NCBI GenBank assembly: GCA_036003365.1
Contig: DASYSL010000018.1
Location: 1-28,510, forward strand
Direction: 5' to 3'
Origin: DASYSL01 sp036003365
GTDB lineage: Bacteria > Eisenbacteria > RBG-16-71-46 > DASYSL01
DNA length: 28,510 nt
Shown: in pieces, positions 1-8,352 of the stretch
Layout of the letters: every line of letters begins with the position of its first letter
Position numbering within the stretch: the first letter of the stretch is position 1
Notes under the pieces: model-generated
Databases searched by the model: none
Seen by the model: the letters and a program-made list of their open reading frames with translations, nothing else
Told to the model about the DNA's origin: nothing
Made by a program: the position numbers and the translations under genes

Positions 1-1060
1 CATCCTCGGTCCGTGCGCGGGCGGCGCGGTGTACTCGCCCGCCATCACCGATTTCACGCTCATGGTCCAGGGCACGAGCCACATGTTCGTGACCGGGCCC
101 GACGTGATCAAAGCGGTGACGCACGAGGACGTGACCTTCGAGGAGCTGGGCGGTGCCATGACCCACGCCTCGAAGAGTGGCGTGGCGCACTTCGTGTCGG
201 CGGACGACGCCGAGTGCCTCGACACGGTCAAGCGTCTCCTCTCCTATCTGCCCTTGAACAACCGTGAGGATCCGCCGGTGGCGCCATGTCAGGATCCGGT
301 TGAGCGCCGCGCCGATTCGCTCGCCAGCGCCGTGCCCGACTCGCCCAACAAGCCCTACGACATGAAGTCGGTGATCACGGCCGTGGTCGACCAAGGCGAA
401 TTCCTCGAGGTGCACGCGCACTTCGCCAAGAACCTGATCGTCGGCTTCGCGCGCCTGAATGGGCGCCCGGTCGGCGTCGTGGCCAACCAGCCGAGCGTGC
501 TGGCCGGCGTGCTCGACATCAACTCGTCGGTGAAAGGCGCGCGCTTCATCCGCTTCTGCGATGCGTTCAACGTGCCTTTGGTGACCTTCGAAGACGTGCC
601 GGGATTCCTGCCGGGCACCGATCAGGAGCACGGCGGCATCATCCGCCATGGCGCCAAGCTCCTTTACGCCTACTGCGAGGCCACCGTGCCCAAGCTCACG
701 GTGGTGACGCGCAAGGCGTATGGGGGCGCCTACGACGTCATGTCGTCGAAACACGTGCGCGGGGATTACAACGTGGCCTGGCCCTCGGCCGAGCTGGCGG
801 TGATGGGCGCCGAGGGCGCGGTGAACATTCTCTATCGCGACCGTCTGGCGAAGGCGAGCGACGTGGCCGCCGAGCGCAAGAAGTTGATCGAGGAGTACAA
901 CGCCAAGTTCGCCAACCCGTGGATCGCCGCCGAGCTCGGATATCTCGACGACGTGATCGATCCGCGCGACACGCGCCCCAAGCTGATCGCCGCTCTCGAG
1001 CTTCTCGCCACCAAGCGCCAGACGATGCCGTACAAGAAGCACGGCAATCCCCCGCTATGA
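1..1060 (+). CDS. pccB: Acyl-CoA (propionyl-CoA) carboxylase beta subunit, carboxyltransferase, 5' partial
   Basis: The reading frame is open from base 2, so the true start lies left of the window; 352 residues remain. This subunit transfers carboxyl from biotin to an acyl-CoA, typically propionyl-CoA giving methylmalonyl-CoA, in a complex with a biotin-carrying alpha subunit. Family signatures are visible: the GPCAGGAVYSPA segment at the cut end, then FVTGP, ELGGAMTHASKSGVAH, the second crotonase-like half beginning near PNKPYDMKSVI, GFLPGTDQEHGGIIRHGAKLLYAY, TRKAYGGAYDVMSSKH, and the C-terminal YKKHGNPPL typical of PccB. The 3' end overlaps argJ by four bases (ATGA at 1057-1060), so the two are probably translated together. 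Acetyl-CoA or methylcrotonyl-CoA specificity cannot be excluded from sequence alone, but the C-terminal end favours the propionyl type. Confidence 0.93.
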   Translation, partial: ILGPCAGGAVYSPAITDFTLMVQGTSHMFVTGPDVIKAVTHEDVTFEELGGAMTHASKSGVAHFVSADDAECLDTVKRLLSYLPLNNREDPPVAPCQDPVERRADSLASAVPDSPNKPYDMKSVITAVVDQGEFLEVHAHFAKNLIVGFARLNGRPVGVVANQPSVLAGVLDINSSVKGARFIRFCDAFNVPLVTFEDVPGFLPGTDQEHGGIIRHGAKLLYAYCEATVPKLTVVTRKAYGGAYDVMSSKHVRGDYNVAWPSAELAVMGAEGAVNILYRDRLAKASDVAAERKKLIEEYNAKFANPWIAAELGYLDDVIDPRDTRPKLIAALELLATKRQTMPYKKHGNPPL

Positions 1061-2295
1061 CGCCCGCACCGCGGCCGGCACAGGCGCCGGACCTGCTCGC
1101 CGGCTTCCGCCTGGCGAACGGCTTCACCGCCTCGGGCGTGGCCTGCGGGCTCAAGGCCAGCGGCGCCCTGGATCTCGCGCTCGTGGTCGCCGACCGCCCG
1201 TGCACAGGTGCAGGCGTGTTCACGAACAACCTCGTGAAGGCGGCCCCGGTCCTCTACGACCAGAGCGTGCTGGCCAAGAATCCTTCCGGCATTCGTGCCG
1301 TGGTCGCGAACTCGGGCTGCGCCAACGCGGTCACCGGTGAGCAGGGCCAGCGCAATGCGCGCCGCATGGCCGAGCTCACGGCCAACGCCTTCAAGTCATC
1401 CACCGACTCGGTGCTCGTCCTGTCCACGGGCGTGATTGGCAAGCAGCTCGAGATGATGAAGCTCGAGCGCGGCATTCCCGAAGTGTGCGCGCGCGCCTCG
1501 GCCGACGGCGCACCGCTCGCCGCGCGCGCCATTCTCACCACCGACACGCGCGCCAAGGCGGCGGGCGCGAGCGTGGCGCTGGGCGCGGGGCACGCCAACA
1601 TCCAGGGCTTCGCCAAGGGATCGGGCATGATCCATCCCTGGATGGCCACCATGCTGGCCGTGATCACGACCGATGCGGCCGTGGCGCCCGATCTGCTGCG
1701 TCACGCACTCCTGCGCGCCGTGGGCAAGAGCTTCAATCGCCTGAGCGTCGACGGCGACATGAGCACCAACGACACCGTGCTCCTGCTCGCCTCGGGTGCC
1801 ACGAGCGCCAAGGTAGACCATTCGAATCTCGACCGCTTCATCGAGGGGCTGACCGGCGTCTGCGTCTCGCTCACCAAGCAGATCGCGCGCGATGGCGAGG
1901 GCGCGAGCAAGCTCATCGAGATCAACGTGGTCGGCGCCCAGGACGAGGCCAATGCCCATCGCACCGCCGACGCCATCGCCTGCTCGCCGCTCGTCAAGAC
2001 GGCGATCCACGGCAACGACCCCAACTGGGGCCGTATCCTCGCCGCCGCCGGCTACAGCGGCGCTGTCTTCGATCCCGAGCGCGTGGCGCTCTGGTTCGGC
2101 GACGGCCCGACGGCCGTGCAGCTCGTGGCCCGCGGCCAGCCCATCCCCTTCGACGCGCGCGCCGCGAGCGATCTCCTGCGCAAGGATCCGGTGCACATCC
2201 GCCTCGAGCTCGGCCCCGGGACCGGACAAGCCACGGTGTGGACCTGCGACCTGAGCGCCGCCTATATCCAGATCAACGCCGACTACACGACGTAG
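1057..2295 (+). CDS. argJ: Glutamate N-acetyltransferase / amino-acid acetyltransferase ArgJ
   Basis: The 412-residue protein is the usual ArgJ length. ArgJ moves the acetyl group from N-acetylornithine to glutamate (the cyclic arginine pathway) and in some bacteria also uses acetyl-CoA. The self-cleavage motif is intact: KGSGMIHPWMATMLAV, with the nucleophilic Thr at residue 198 directly after Ala, which marks the border between alpha and beta chains. Other conserved blocks are GVFTNN, NSGCANA, STGVIG, SVDGDMSTNDTV and GNDPNWGRILAAAGY. The ATG at 1057 overlaps the carboxylase stop as ATGA; the open frame runs further upstream, but only this start gives the normal family N-terminus. No other arginine gene is present in the window. 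The stop lies one base from the stop of the convergent TonB receptor gene. Whether the enzyme is mono- or bifunctional cannot be read from the sequence. Confidence 0.95.
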   Translation: MTPAPRPAQAPDLLAGFRLANGFTASGVACGLKASGALDLALVVADRPCTGAGVFTNNLVKAAPVLYDQSVLAKNPSGIRAVVANSGCANAVTGEQGQRNARRMAELTANAFKSSTDSVLVLSTGVIGKQLEMMKLERGIPEVCARASADGAPLAARAILTTDTRAKAAGASVALGAGHANIQGFAKGSGMIHPWMATMLAVITTDAAVAPDLLRHALLRAVGKSFNRLSVDGDMSTNDTVLLLASGATSAKVDHSNLDRFIEGLTGVCVSLTKQIARDGEGASKLIEINVVGAQDEANAHRTADAIACSPLVKTAIHGNDPNWGRILAAAGYSGAVFDPERVALWFGDGPTAVQLVARGQPIPFDARAASDLLRKDPVHIRLELGPGTGQATVWTCDLSAAYIQINADYTT

Positions 2296-2296
2296 C

Positions 2297-5020
2297 TCAG
2301 CCGCCGAAGGTAATTCCGACACCGACGCGTATGCTGCGCCCCGCTTGCCACACCCGTGGGTCCTTGAGCGGCACCCAATCCTCCTTGCCGTCGCCATTCG
2401 TGTCCTTGAGATACGCTCCGCCGGCGCGCCCCGTCTCCGTGTAGTAGATCAGATACTCGTCGCCCACCTGATTGACGTAGGGATCGGGAAAGCCGCCGAA
2501 CGAGAGCTGGCTCAAGTTTCTCGAATCGAGCACGTTTCGCGCATCCACGAAAAAGGTGACCGGCTGCTGCCAAACGCGGAAGAACTTGTCGACCATGAGC
2601 GAGAGCGTGCTCTGGCTCGGCAAGCGACGTGAGTTCTCGAGCGCGGGGTCGGGCTTTCTGTCGTCACGGAAGGTCGGCGTGTACGGAAGGCCGGAGCCGT
2701 ACGTCCACAGCAGGCTGCCACCCCACTTCCGTTGATCGCGGACGACGAGGCTCGCCGACAAGGTGTGTCGTTGATCCCACGCTAGCGCACGCTCCGAGAT
2801 CGGCAGATAGAGCAAGGTTCCGTTCGCGAACTGCAGCCCTTGATTGGGATTGGACGCCACGCCCGTGGCGATCGAGTACGTGTAGTTCAGCTCGCCTGAG
2901 AACAGGTGGCTCAAGCGCTTCGTCACGCTCGCTTCGAAGCCGCGCGCCGACGCGTAGTCCTCGTTCACATACACCGGGACCAAGAGGTTCGTCGTCGGAT
3001 CGCGCACGGATCGCGTATCGATGAGGCCGAAGATGTCGCGAAAGAATACGGCGAACTGCCCTGCGACGTCACGCGAGAAGAGGTGCTGCACGGAGGCTTG
3101 ATACTCGATGTTGGTCTGCGGCTGAAGATCCGGATTGCCGCGTACCGGCACAGTGGCCCGCGGCCCGCGGTTCTCGTACAGATAGTCGCGATTGGGAATC
3201 TGATAGAGCCACCCGTAGTGCAGGCTCAGCACGTCCCGATCCGTGATGGGATACGCGATGCCGAGGCGCGGCGAGAGCTGCTGCTTGAAACGCTGCCCCG
3301 GAACGCCGGTCTGCGGGTCGCGGAGATCCTCGTCAGAGATCTGGGATCCGGGCGTGAATCCGTCCCAGTGCAGGCCGGCATTGAGCACGAGGCCCTCGTA
3401 CTCCCAGCGATCCTGGACGTAGGCCGAGGCTTCCGTGTTGTGGTTGTGATAATCCGTGCGCTGAGCGCCGGGGAGGCCTTGAGACTCCTGATTGGGAAAG
3501 ATCAGCGAGACGTTCCCCAGATCGTTGCGGCGCACCTCGAGCCCGCTCTCGAGGAGATGCCCCTTCCAGCGATCGGAAGCGAAGTCCCCGCGCCCCGTGT
3601 ACACCACCGTGTGTCGATCGCTCCACACCGGGTAGTCCCCATGGGTGGCGAAGTACACGTTGTCTTGCTCGTTCCCCGCCCAGTAGAAAGGCGAGCGCGT
3701 GTCGTATTCCCACGGCTCCTTGCCGCCCACGTCCGTGTGGTCGTGAAATTCGTTCCGCGCGAGGCGCATCGTGTACGTGTCGTGCTTGTCCAGTGTTTGC
3801 CGCCACACCGTAGTCAACTGACGGAACGTGCTCGTCGTGGTGGGCACGTGATCGGCCGCGTTGTAGGGCCGATACGTCGAGTCTTCCGGGAAGAAGGACC
3901 ATTGTCCGTAGACGGGCATTCCGAGAGATCCGTTGGACGCCGTGTCGTGCGTGACCGAGACGAATCCGTCTCGACTCCACATGTGGTTGTACGGAGTGGT
4001 GATCGATCGATTGGCGATGCCCTCGATCGTCCACTTCCATTGCGGCTGTGTGTAGGCGAGCTTGGCGCCCGAGTTGACGAAGTTGGACTGACGGTTGCCA
4101 AGGCGGATGAAATCGAGAAAGTTGTGGCGCGATTCGGTCATTCCGCTCTTCAAGTACGTGTCCTGCCACGTGCCATCGACGGTGGCGAAATACGTCAGGC
4201 CCCGCACCGGCGTCGGTCCGCCTGCGCCCACCGTGAGCCGATCATAGTTGTCGAACGTCTTGACCGTCTCGCCATAGCGGTCCGTGTGCCATTGTGCCTC
4301 GCCTCCGAAGCGTGGGCCGCCCTCCCGCGTCTCCACGACGAGCACGCCCGAGAGCGCGTCCCCGTACTTGGCGTCGACGCCGCCACGGATGAGCGTGGCG
4401 CTCGCGATCATCGGATTGGCGATCTCGGGAATCCCGCCACCCACTGGATTCGTGACATCGACATCGTTGAACCGCACCTTGAACTCGTCGTTGCGGCCTC
4501 CCCGGATATGGGGCCCGTTGCCGTCGTTTACGACCCCGCTTTGCAGATTGACGAGGTCCATGATCTTGTCGACGGGGAGGTGTTTCAAGGCGATGGGATC
4601 GATGTAGGACTCCGAGCGTGAGGAATGGAGATTGATCATGTCGCGATTCGCGACCACATCGATGGTCTCCATCTGCTTGACGGCTCTGTCGCCGCCGATC
4701 ACCAAGGAAACGCGTACCACCTTCCCGGCTTCGACCACGACCGATTGGTTGACGGGATCGTGGCCCAGGGCCACGGCTCGGACGACGTACGTTCCGGCCG
4801 GCACATCCTTCAGGTTGAAATTGCCATCCAGGTCCGCCATGACGCCTCGCTTGGTGCCGACGAGGAAGATGTTCGCCATGGACGCCGGTTCCTTGCCACC
4901 GGGCTCGAGCACACGACCGGTGATGCTTCCGAGGAGTTGGGCGTGCGCGGGGGCGACGGAGGAGAGAAGGAGCGCCAGAGTGAAAACGTTACGCCAGGAC
5001 AGAAATGACCGTGCTCGCAT
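2297..5020 (-). CDS. TonB-dependent receptor with N-terminal carboxypeptidase-regulatory-like domain
   Basis: This is an outer-membrane transporter of about 907 residues. From the chosen Met, a signal peptide (residues 1-27, ending APAHA before QLLG) is followed by a carboxypeptidase-regulatory/CNA-B-like beta domain at about 30-110 (SITGRVLEPGG, GVMADLDGNFNLKDVPAGTYVVRA). A TonB-box-like METIDVVA sits near 117-124. The plug follows (SGVVNDGNGPHIRGGRNDEF, LIRGGVDAKYGDALSGVL), then a long barrel rich in aromatic alternating strands ending VGVGITFGG. An in-frame ATG lies 12 bases upstream (5032), but only the start at 5020 has a purine-rich GGATGAGG six bases before it. The substrate is unknown: no siderophore, vitamin or SusD-like partner gene is adjacent. 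It is convergent with argJ with a one-base gap, and codon use is like its neighbours. Confidence 0.9.
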   Translation of the reverse strand: MRARSFLSWRNVFTLALLLSSVAPAHAQLLGSITGRVLEPGGKEPASMANIFLVGTKRGVMADLDGNFNLKDVPAGTYVVRAVALGHDPVNQSVVVEAGKVVRVSLVIGGDRAVKQMETIDVVANRDMINLHSSRSESYIDPIALKHLPVDKIMDLVNLQSGVVNDGNGPHIRGGRNDEFKVRFNDVDVTNPVGGGIPEIANPMIASATLIRGGVDAKYGDALSGVLVVETREGGPRFGGEAQWHTDRYGETVKTFDNYDRLTVGAGGPTPVRGLTYFATVDGTWQDTYLKSGMTESRHNFLDFIRLGNRQSNFVNSGAKLAYTQPQWKWTIEGIANRSITTPYNHMWSRDGFVSVTHDTASNGSLGMPVYGQWSFFPEDSTYRPYNAADHVPTTTSTFRQLTTVWRQTLDKHDTYTMRLARNEFHDHTDVGGKEPWEYDTRSPFYWAGNEQDNVYFATHGDYPVWSDRHTVVYTGRGDFASDRWKGHLLESGLEVRRNDLGNVSLIFPNQESQGLPGAQRTDYHNHNTEASAYVQDRWEYEGLVLNAGLHWDGFTPGSQISDEDLRDPQTGVPGQRFKQQLSPRLGIAYPITDRDVLSLHYGWLYQIPNRDYLYENRGPRATVPVRGNPDLQPQTNIEYQASVQHLFSRDVAGQFAVFFRDIFGLIDTRSVRDPTTNLLVPVYVNEDYASARGFEASVTKRLSHLFSGELNYTYSIATGVASNPNQGLQFANGTLLYLPISERALAWDQRHTLSASLVVRDQRKWGGSLLWTYGSGLPYTPTFRDDRKPDPALENSRRLPSQSTLSLMVDKFFRVWQQPVTFFVDARNVLDSRNLSQLSFGGFPDPYVNQVGDEYLIYYTETGRAGGAYLKDTNGDGKEDWVPLKDPRVWQAGRSIRVGVGITFGG

Positions 5021-5185
5021 GTAGGGCCTCATCCATCGCGCGACGGGATGAGGTCATGGCTCGTGGGATCGCGGCCAGGCGGGACTTCGCTGACGTTCTG
5101 GAGGCGGCCGCTTCACCCGTGACGGGGCCAGTGGCCCCGGCGCGACGGGCTGGCGATGCGCGCGACGGAGTGCGCGCGGCGGGAC

Positions 5186-5224
5186 GAAAAAGAAAACGGG
5201 CGCCGGATGTCCGTGGCGCCCGTT
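5186..5224 (-). terminator. Rho-independent terminator after queA
   Basis: On the minus strand a nine-base stem (ACGGGCGCC / GGCGCCCGT, at 5196-5204 and 5215-5223) encloses a 10-base loop and is followed by TTTTCTTTTTCG. It lies about 40 bases past the queA stop and would end the ruv-queA transcript. The rest of the gap up to the TonB receptor start (5021-5265) holds only a short GC hairpin at 5123-5139 without a U-tract; no gene is visible there. Confidence 0.8.
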
Positions 5225-5265
5225 CGCAAAGGATCGTGCCTCAGCCGGCGAAGGCTGTCAACCAA

Positions 5266-6297
5266 TCATGCGAGAAGCATGGCATCGCCATAGGAATAGA
5301 AGCGGTAGCCCTCGAGGACGGCCTCGCGGTAGGCGGCCAGGACGTGCTCGCGGCCGGCGAAGGCGCTGACCAGCAAGAGCAGGCTCGAGCGCGGCAGGTG
5401 GAAGTTCGTGATCAAGGCGTCCACCACGCGGAACTCGAAGGGCGGATGGATGTAGAGATCGACGAAGCCCTCGAAAGGCGCGAGCGGCTGGGCTTGGCGC
5501 GCGGCGGCTTCGAGCGCGCGCGTGGTCGTCGTGCCGACAGCCACCACGCGGCCGCCGCGCTCGCGCGCTTGGCTCACCAGGGCTGCGGTCTCGGCCGGAA
5601 TCGAGCACCACTCGGCGTCGATCTGGTGATCGCGTGGATCGTCGACTTGCACCGGGCGAAACGTTCCCGGCCCCACGTGCAGAACGAGCCGCGCCATGGC
5701 CACCCCCTGCTCGCGCAGGCGCGCGATCAGCGGATCGGTGAGATGGAGCCCGGCCGTGGGCGCGGCGACCGCGCCGGGCACGCGCGCGAACACGGTTTGA
5801 TAGCGCTCGCGGTCGGCCTCTTCGGGCGAGCGCCGGATGTAGGGCGGCAGCGGCACAGCGCCCGCGCGCGCGATCAATCCCGCGACCTCACCTTCGGGAA
5901 AGCGCACGGTCCGCAATCCGCCGGCGGCACTGTCCTCGACCACCACGCGCCCGGCCGGCCCCTCCGCGTGGTCCACGAGCGCGACTTCGCTCCCCGGCTT
6001 GATCCGCGCGCTGGGCTTCACGAGGGCGAGCCAGCGGCCGTCCGGGAGCGCGCGGACGAGAAAGATCTCCGCCTTGCCGCCGCCGGGGCGGCGCGCCCGC
6101 AGACGCGCCGGAATCACGCGTGTCTCGTTCACCACGAGCAGATCGCCGGCGCGCAGAAACTCCGGCAGATCGCTGAAGTGGCGATGCTGCCTCGCGCCAC
6201 TGGCGCGATCCATCACCAGCAAACGCGAAGCCGATCGGTCGGAGAGCGGCTCCTGGGCGATCGCGGACTCGGGAAGCTCGTAATCGTAGAGATTCAC
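5266..6297 (-). CDS. queA: S-adenosylmethionine:tRNA ribosyltransferase-isomerase QueA
   Basis: QueA moves the ribosyl part of SAM to 7-aminomethyl-7-deazaguanine in tRNA, making epoxyqueuosine. The 343 residues match the family length. Conserved segments are visible: YDYELPESAIAQEPL at the N-terminus, LLVVNETRVIPARL (about 53-66), KAEIFLV, the PTAGLHLTDPLI block, HVGPGTFRPV, GTTTTRALE, and the C-terminal TNFHLPRSSLLLLVSAF and FYSYGDAML. The start is GTG with no clear ribosome binding site; it follows the ruvB stop by nine bases, so translation is probably coupled. ruvB-queA adjacency is common in bacteria. A terminator follows the gene. Confidence 0.96.
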   Translation of the reverse strand: MNLYDYELPESAIAQEPLSDRSASRLLVMDRASGARQHRHFSDLPEFLRAGDLLVVNETRVIPARLRARRPGGGKAEIFLVRALPDGRWLALVKPSARIKPGSEVALVDHAEGPAGRVVVEDSAAGGLRTVRFPEGEVAGLIARAGAVPLPPYIRRSPEEADRERYQTVFARVPGAVAAPTAGLHLTDPLIARLREQGVAMARLVLHVGPGTFRPVQVDDPRDHQIDAEWCSIPAETAALVSQARERGGRVVAVGTTTTRALEAAARQAQPLAPFEGFVDLYIHPPFEFRVVDALITNFHLPRSSLLLLVSAFAGREHVLAAYREAVLEGYRFYSYGDAMLLA

Positions 6298-6306
6298 GCG
6301 GCGAAA

Positions 6307-7449
6307 CTAGAAGAGCCGATCCTGGACCGTCGAGTCGTCCACGGCCGCGCGCTTGGGCTCCGGCGGCGGTGCTGTGGCCGGCGGCTCGAGCCCGAGATGC
6401 CTGTACGCCAGCGACGTCGCCTGGCGCCCGCGCGGCGTGCGCTTGAGGAAACCTTCCTGGATGAGAAAGGGCTCGTACACGTCTTCGAGCGTGTCGGCCT
6501 CCTCGCCCACCACCACGGCGAGCGTGCCCACGCCCACGGGGCCGCCTTCGTACTTGTGGATGAGGGCTTCGAGCAGGCGACGGTCCATGTCGTCGAGGCC
6601 GCGCTCATCGACTTCGAGGAGCTTGAGCGCCTCTTCGATGACGGGTCGCGAGATGAGCGTGGCGCCACGCACCTGCGCGAAGTCGCGCACGCGGCGCAGG
6701 AGCCGGTTGGCGACGCGCGGTGTGCCGCGCGAGCGGCGCGCCAGCTCGACGGCTGCGTCCTGAGCCACCTCGACGCCCAGAATGCGCGCCGAGCGCACGA
6801 CGATGCGCGCCACCTCGGCCGGATCGTAGTAGTCGAGCCGGATCGTCATGCCGAAGCGCGCGCGCAGGGGCGAGGTGATGAGCCCGGCGCGCGTGGTCGC
6901 CCCCACCAGCGTGAAGCGCGGCAGCTGGATCTTGATCGAGCGCGCCGAGGGGCCGCGGTCGAGCAGGATGTCGAGCGTGTAATCCTCCATCGCCGGGTAG
7001 AGATATTCCTCGACCACGTGATTGAGCCGGTGGATCTCGTCGATGAAGAGGACGCCGCGCTCGGGCAGGTTGGTGAGCAGGCCGGCCAGGTCGCCGGGTC
7101 GCTCGATCACCGGCCCCGAGGTGTGGAGGATCTCGACCCCCAGCTCGTTGGCGAGAATGTTGGCGAGCGTCGTCTTGCCGAGTCCGGGCGGCCCGCAGAA
7201 GAGCACGTGATCCAGCGCCTCGCCGCGCTCGCGCGCCGCGCGCAGAAAGATCCCCAGGCTCTCCTTCACCTGCGGCTGACCGATGAACTCACCCAGCCGT
7301 TGCGGCCGCAGCGTCTCCTCGAGCGGTCCCTCCTCGGCGCGGGGTGCGGGATCGGCGAGCCGCTCGTGCGCCGGACGCTCGGGGTCTGGCGGCGCCTGCT
7401 TCGAAGCTTTCGCCGGCGAGGACTTCGGGCGGACCGGCTTGGAGGTCAT
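6307..7449 (-). CDS. ruvB: Holliday junction branch-migration ATPase RuvB
   Basis: RuvB is the hexameric AAA+ motor that pulls DNA arms through the RuvA-bound Holliday junction. Walker A is GPPGLGKTT (86-94) and Walker B is LFIDEIH (134-140). Sensor 1 (VGATTRAGLITSPLRARFG) carries the expected TTR and arginine-finger region, and the C-terminal winged helix contains the RTPRGR signature. At 380 residues it is longer than typical RuvB (about 335-350). The excess is a Lys/Pro-rich N-terminal tail of roughly 30 residues and a Pro-rich C-terminal tail, both likely disordered. The ATG at 7449 is the first in frame. It is separated from ruvA by a ~300-base gap with repeats, so ruvB-queA may have their own promoter. 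Confidence 0.97.
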   Translation of the reverse strand: MTSKPVRPKSSPAKASKQAPPDPERPAHERLADPAPRAEEGPLEETLRPQRLGEFIGQPQVKESLGIFLRAARERGEALDHVLFCGPPGLGKTTLANILANELGVEILHTSGPVIERPGDLAGLLTNLPERGVLFIDEIHRLNHVVEEYLYPAMEDYTLDILLDRGPSARSIKIQLPRFTLVGATTRAGLITSPLRARFGMTIRLDYYDPAEVARIVVRSARILGVEVAQDAAVELARRSRGTPRVANRLLRRVRDFAQVRGATLISRPVIEEALKLLEVDERGLDDMDRRLLEALIHKYEGGPVGVGTLAVVVGEEADTLEDVYEPFLIQEGFLKRTPRGRQATSLAYRHLGLEPPATAPPPEPKRAAVDDSTVQDRLF

Positions 7450-7514
7450 GCGCTCATTCCTATCACGAGAGTGGGACGGAATTCGTCTCCGGATATGTGG
7501 CCCTTATGAACCCT

Positions 7515-7536
7515 CAACATGCCGTACGGCATGTTG
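7515..7536. repeat. Perfect 22-bp palindrome upstream of ruvB
   Basis: Bases 7515-7536 read identically on both strands, centred between 7525 and 7526 (half-site CAACATGCCGT). It lies about 65 bases upstream of the ruvB start. Size and symmetry fit an operator for a dimeric repressor, or a recombinase/transposon relic. There is no neighbouring regulator gene to assign it to. Confidence 0.75.
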
Positions 7537-7607
7537 TCGACATGGACCAAGGCACGAGCAACTTACTGGGCCTACAACGTTTGACTCCATGACTGATGTA
7601 ATTCCGG

Positions 7608-7647
7608 GTGGACGACTCACTCGCCCTGGGGCGAGTGAGTGGTCCAC
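7608..7647. repeat. Long inverted repeat (near-perfect 19-bp arms, 2-nt loop) in the ruvA-ruvB gap
   Basis: The arms 7608-7626 and 7629-7647 pair with a single mismatch (7614/7641); the inner 12 base pairs (ACTCACTCGCCC / GGGCGAGTGAGT) are perfect and the outer six are GTGGAC / GTCCAC. On the + strand the hairpin is followed by TTTTCC, so it could be a terminator for an unseen short + transcript. On the - strand it lies in the ruvA-ruvB spacer with no U-tract. The composition is unlike ordinary intergenic sequence. Confidence 0.75.
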
Positions 7648-7717
7648 TTTTCCTGAGTGACCAAGCCCTCGCTCCGAAGCGACCGAGCGGTCCCCCAGCC
7701 CAAATGACCACTTTTCC
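7644..7717. repeat. Direct repeat CCACTTTTCC, two copies 64 bp apart
   Basis: CCACTTTTCC occurs at 7644-7653 and again at 7708-7717, preceded by GGT and TGA respectively. Short repeats of this GTCCACTTTT / GACCACTTTT kind are reminiscent of the multiple terminal repeats of IS21-family elements. No transposase frame is present, so this would at most be a terminal relic. Confidence 0.45.
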
Positions 7718-7746
7718 CGTTCCGGAGCAGGTGATCGAAAGCCGAC

Positions 7747-8352
7747 TCAAACTCTTGCCTGCGCCTTGCCCACCGCCGCGAGCGCGCGGCGCACCCACTC
7801 CTCGATGGGCAAGCCGCCGTTCTCGGCCACGCTCTGCACCGCCTTCACCGCCGCCGGCCGCGGGAAGCCCAAGGAGACGAGCGCCCCCACCGCATCCTCG
7901 AACACGCCGCCTGCCGGAGTGGCCGCCGCGCCGGGCGAGGTCGGTGGCTCGCCGCCCAATTTGTCCCTGAGGTCCACGAGGATACGCTCGGCGGTTTTTC
8001 GGCCGACTCCCGAAACCGTGGTGAGCGCGCCGACGTCGTTTTCGCGGATGCTGCGGGTGAGCGCCTCGGGGCGCAAACCGGAGAGGACGGCCAAAGCCAC
8101 CTTGGGCCCGACGCCGCTCACCGTCATCAAGAGCTCGAACAATCGCCGCTCGTCGCGCGTGGCGAAGCCGAAGAGCTGCTGCGAGTCCTCGCGCACCACC
8201 ATGGTGGTCAGGAGCTCGATCTCCTCGCCGGGGCGCGGCAGCGCCTCGAACGTCGACAAGGAGATCTGCAGGCCGTAACCCACGCCCGCGGCCTCGATCC
8301 AGGCCAGCGTGGCGCTCTTCTCGCGCAGGCGCCCGCGCAGCGAAACGATCAT
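7747..8352 (-). CDS. ruvA: Holliday junction branch-migration protein RuvA
   Basis: The 201-residue protein has the standard RuvA architecture: an N-terminal OB fold (MIVSLRGRL to about residue 65, with LTTMVVREDSQQLFGF), two helix-hairpin-helix motifs (SGVGPKVALAVLSG and SGVGRKTAERILVDL), a Pro/Ala/Gly linker, and the C-terminal RuvB-binding domain (EDAVGALVSLGFPRPAAVKAV). It tetramerises on the four-way junction and loads RuvB. The ATG at 8352 overlaps the ruvC stop as ATGA. The open frame continues upstream, but the family N-terminus fixes this start. Confidence 0.97.
   Translation of the reverse strand: MIVSLRGRLREKSATLAWIEAAGVGYGLQISLSTFEALPRPGEEIELLTTMVVREDSQQLFGFATRDERRLFELLMTVSGVGPKVALAVLSGLRPEALTRSIRENDVGALTTVSGVGRKTAERILVDLRDKLGGEPPTSPGAAATPAGGVFEDAVGALVSLGFPRPAAVKAVQSVAENGGLPIEEWVRRALAAVGKAQARV

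Noticed and set aside
2906..5024. Several + strand frames opposite the TonB receptor
   Set aside because: They have no start signals or domains and are shadows of the receptor gene.
5123..5139. GC hairpin as a second terminator between queA and the TonB receptor gene
   Set aside because: It has a seven-base stem but no U-tract on either strand.
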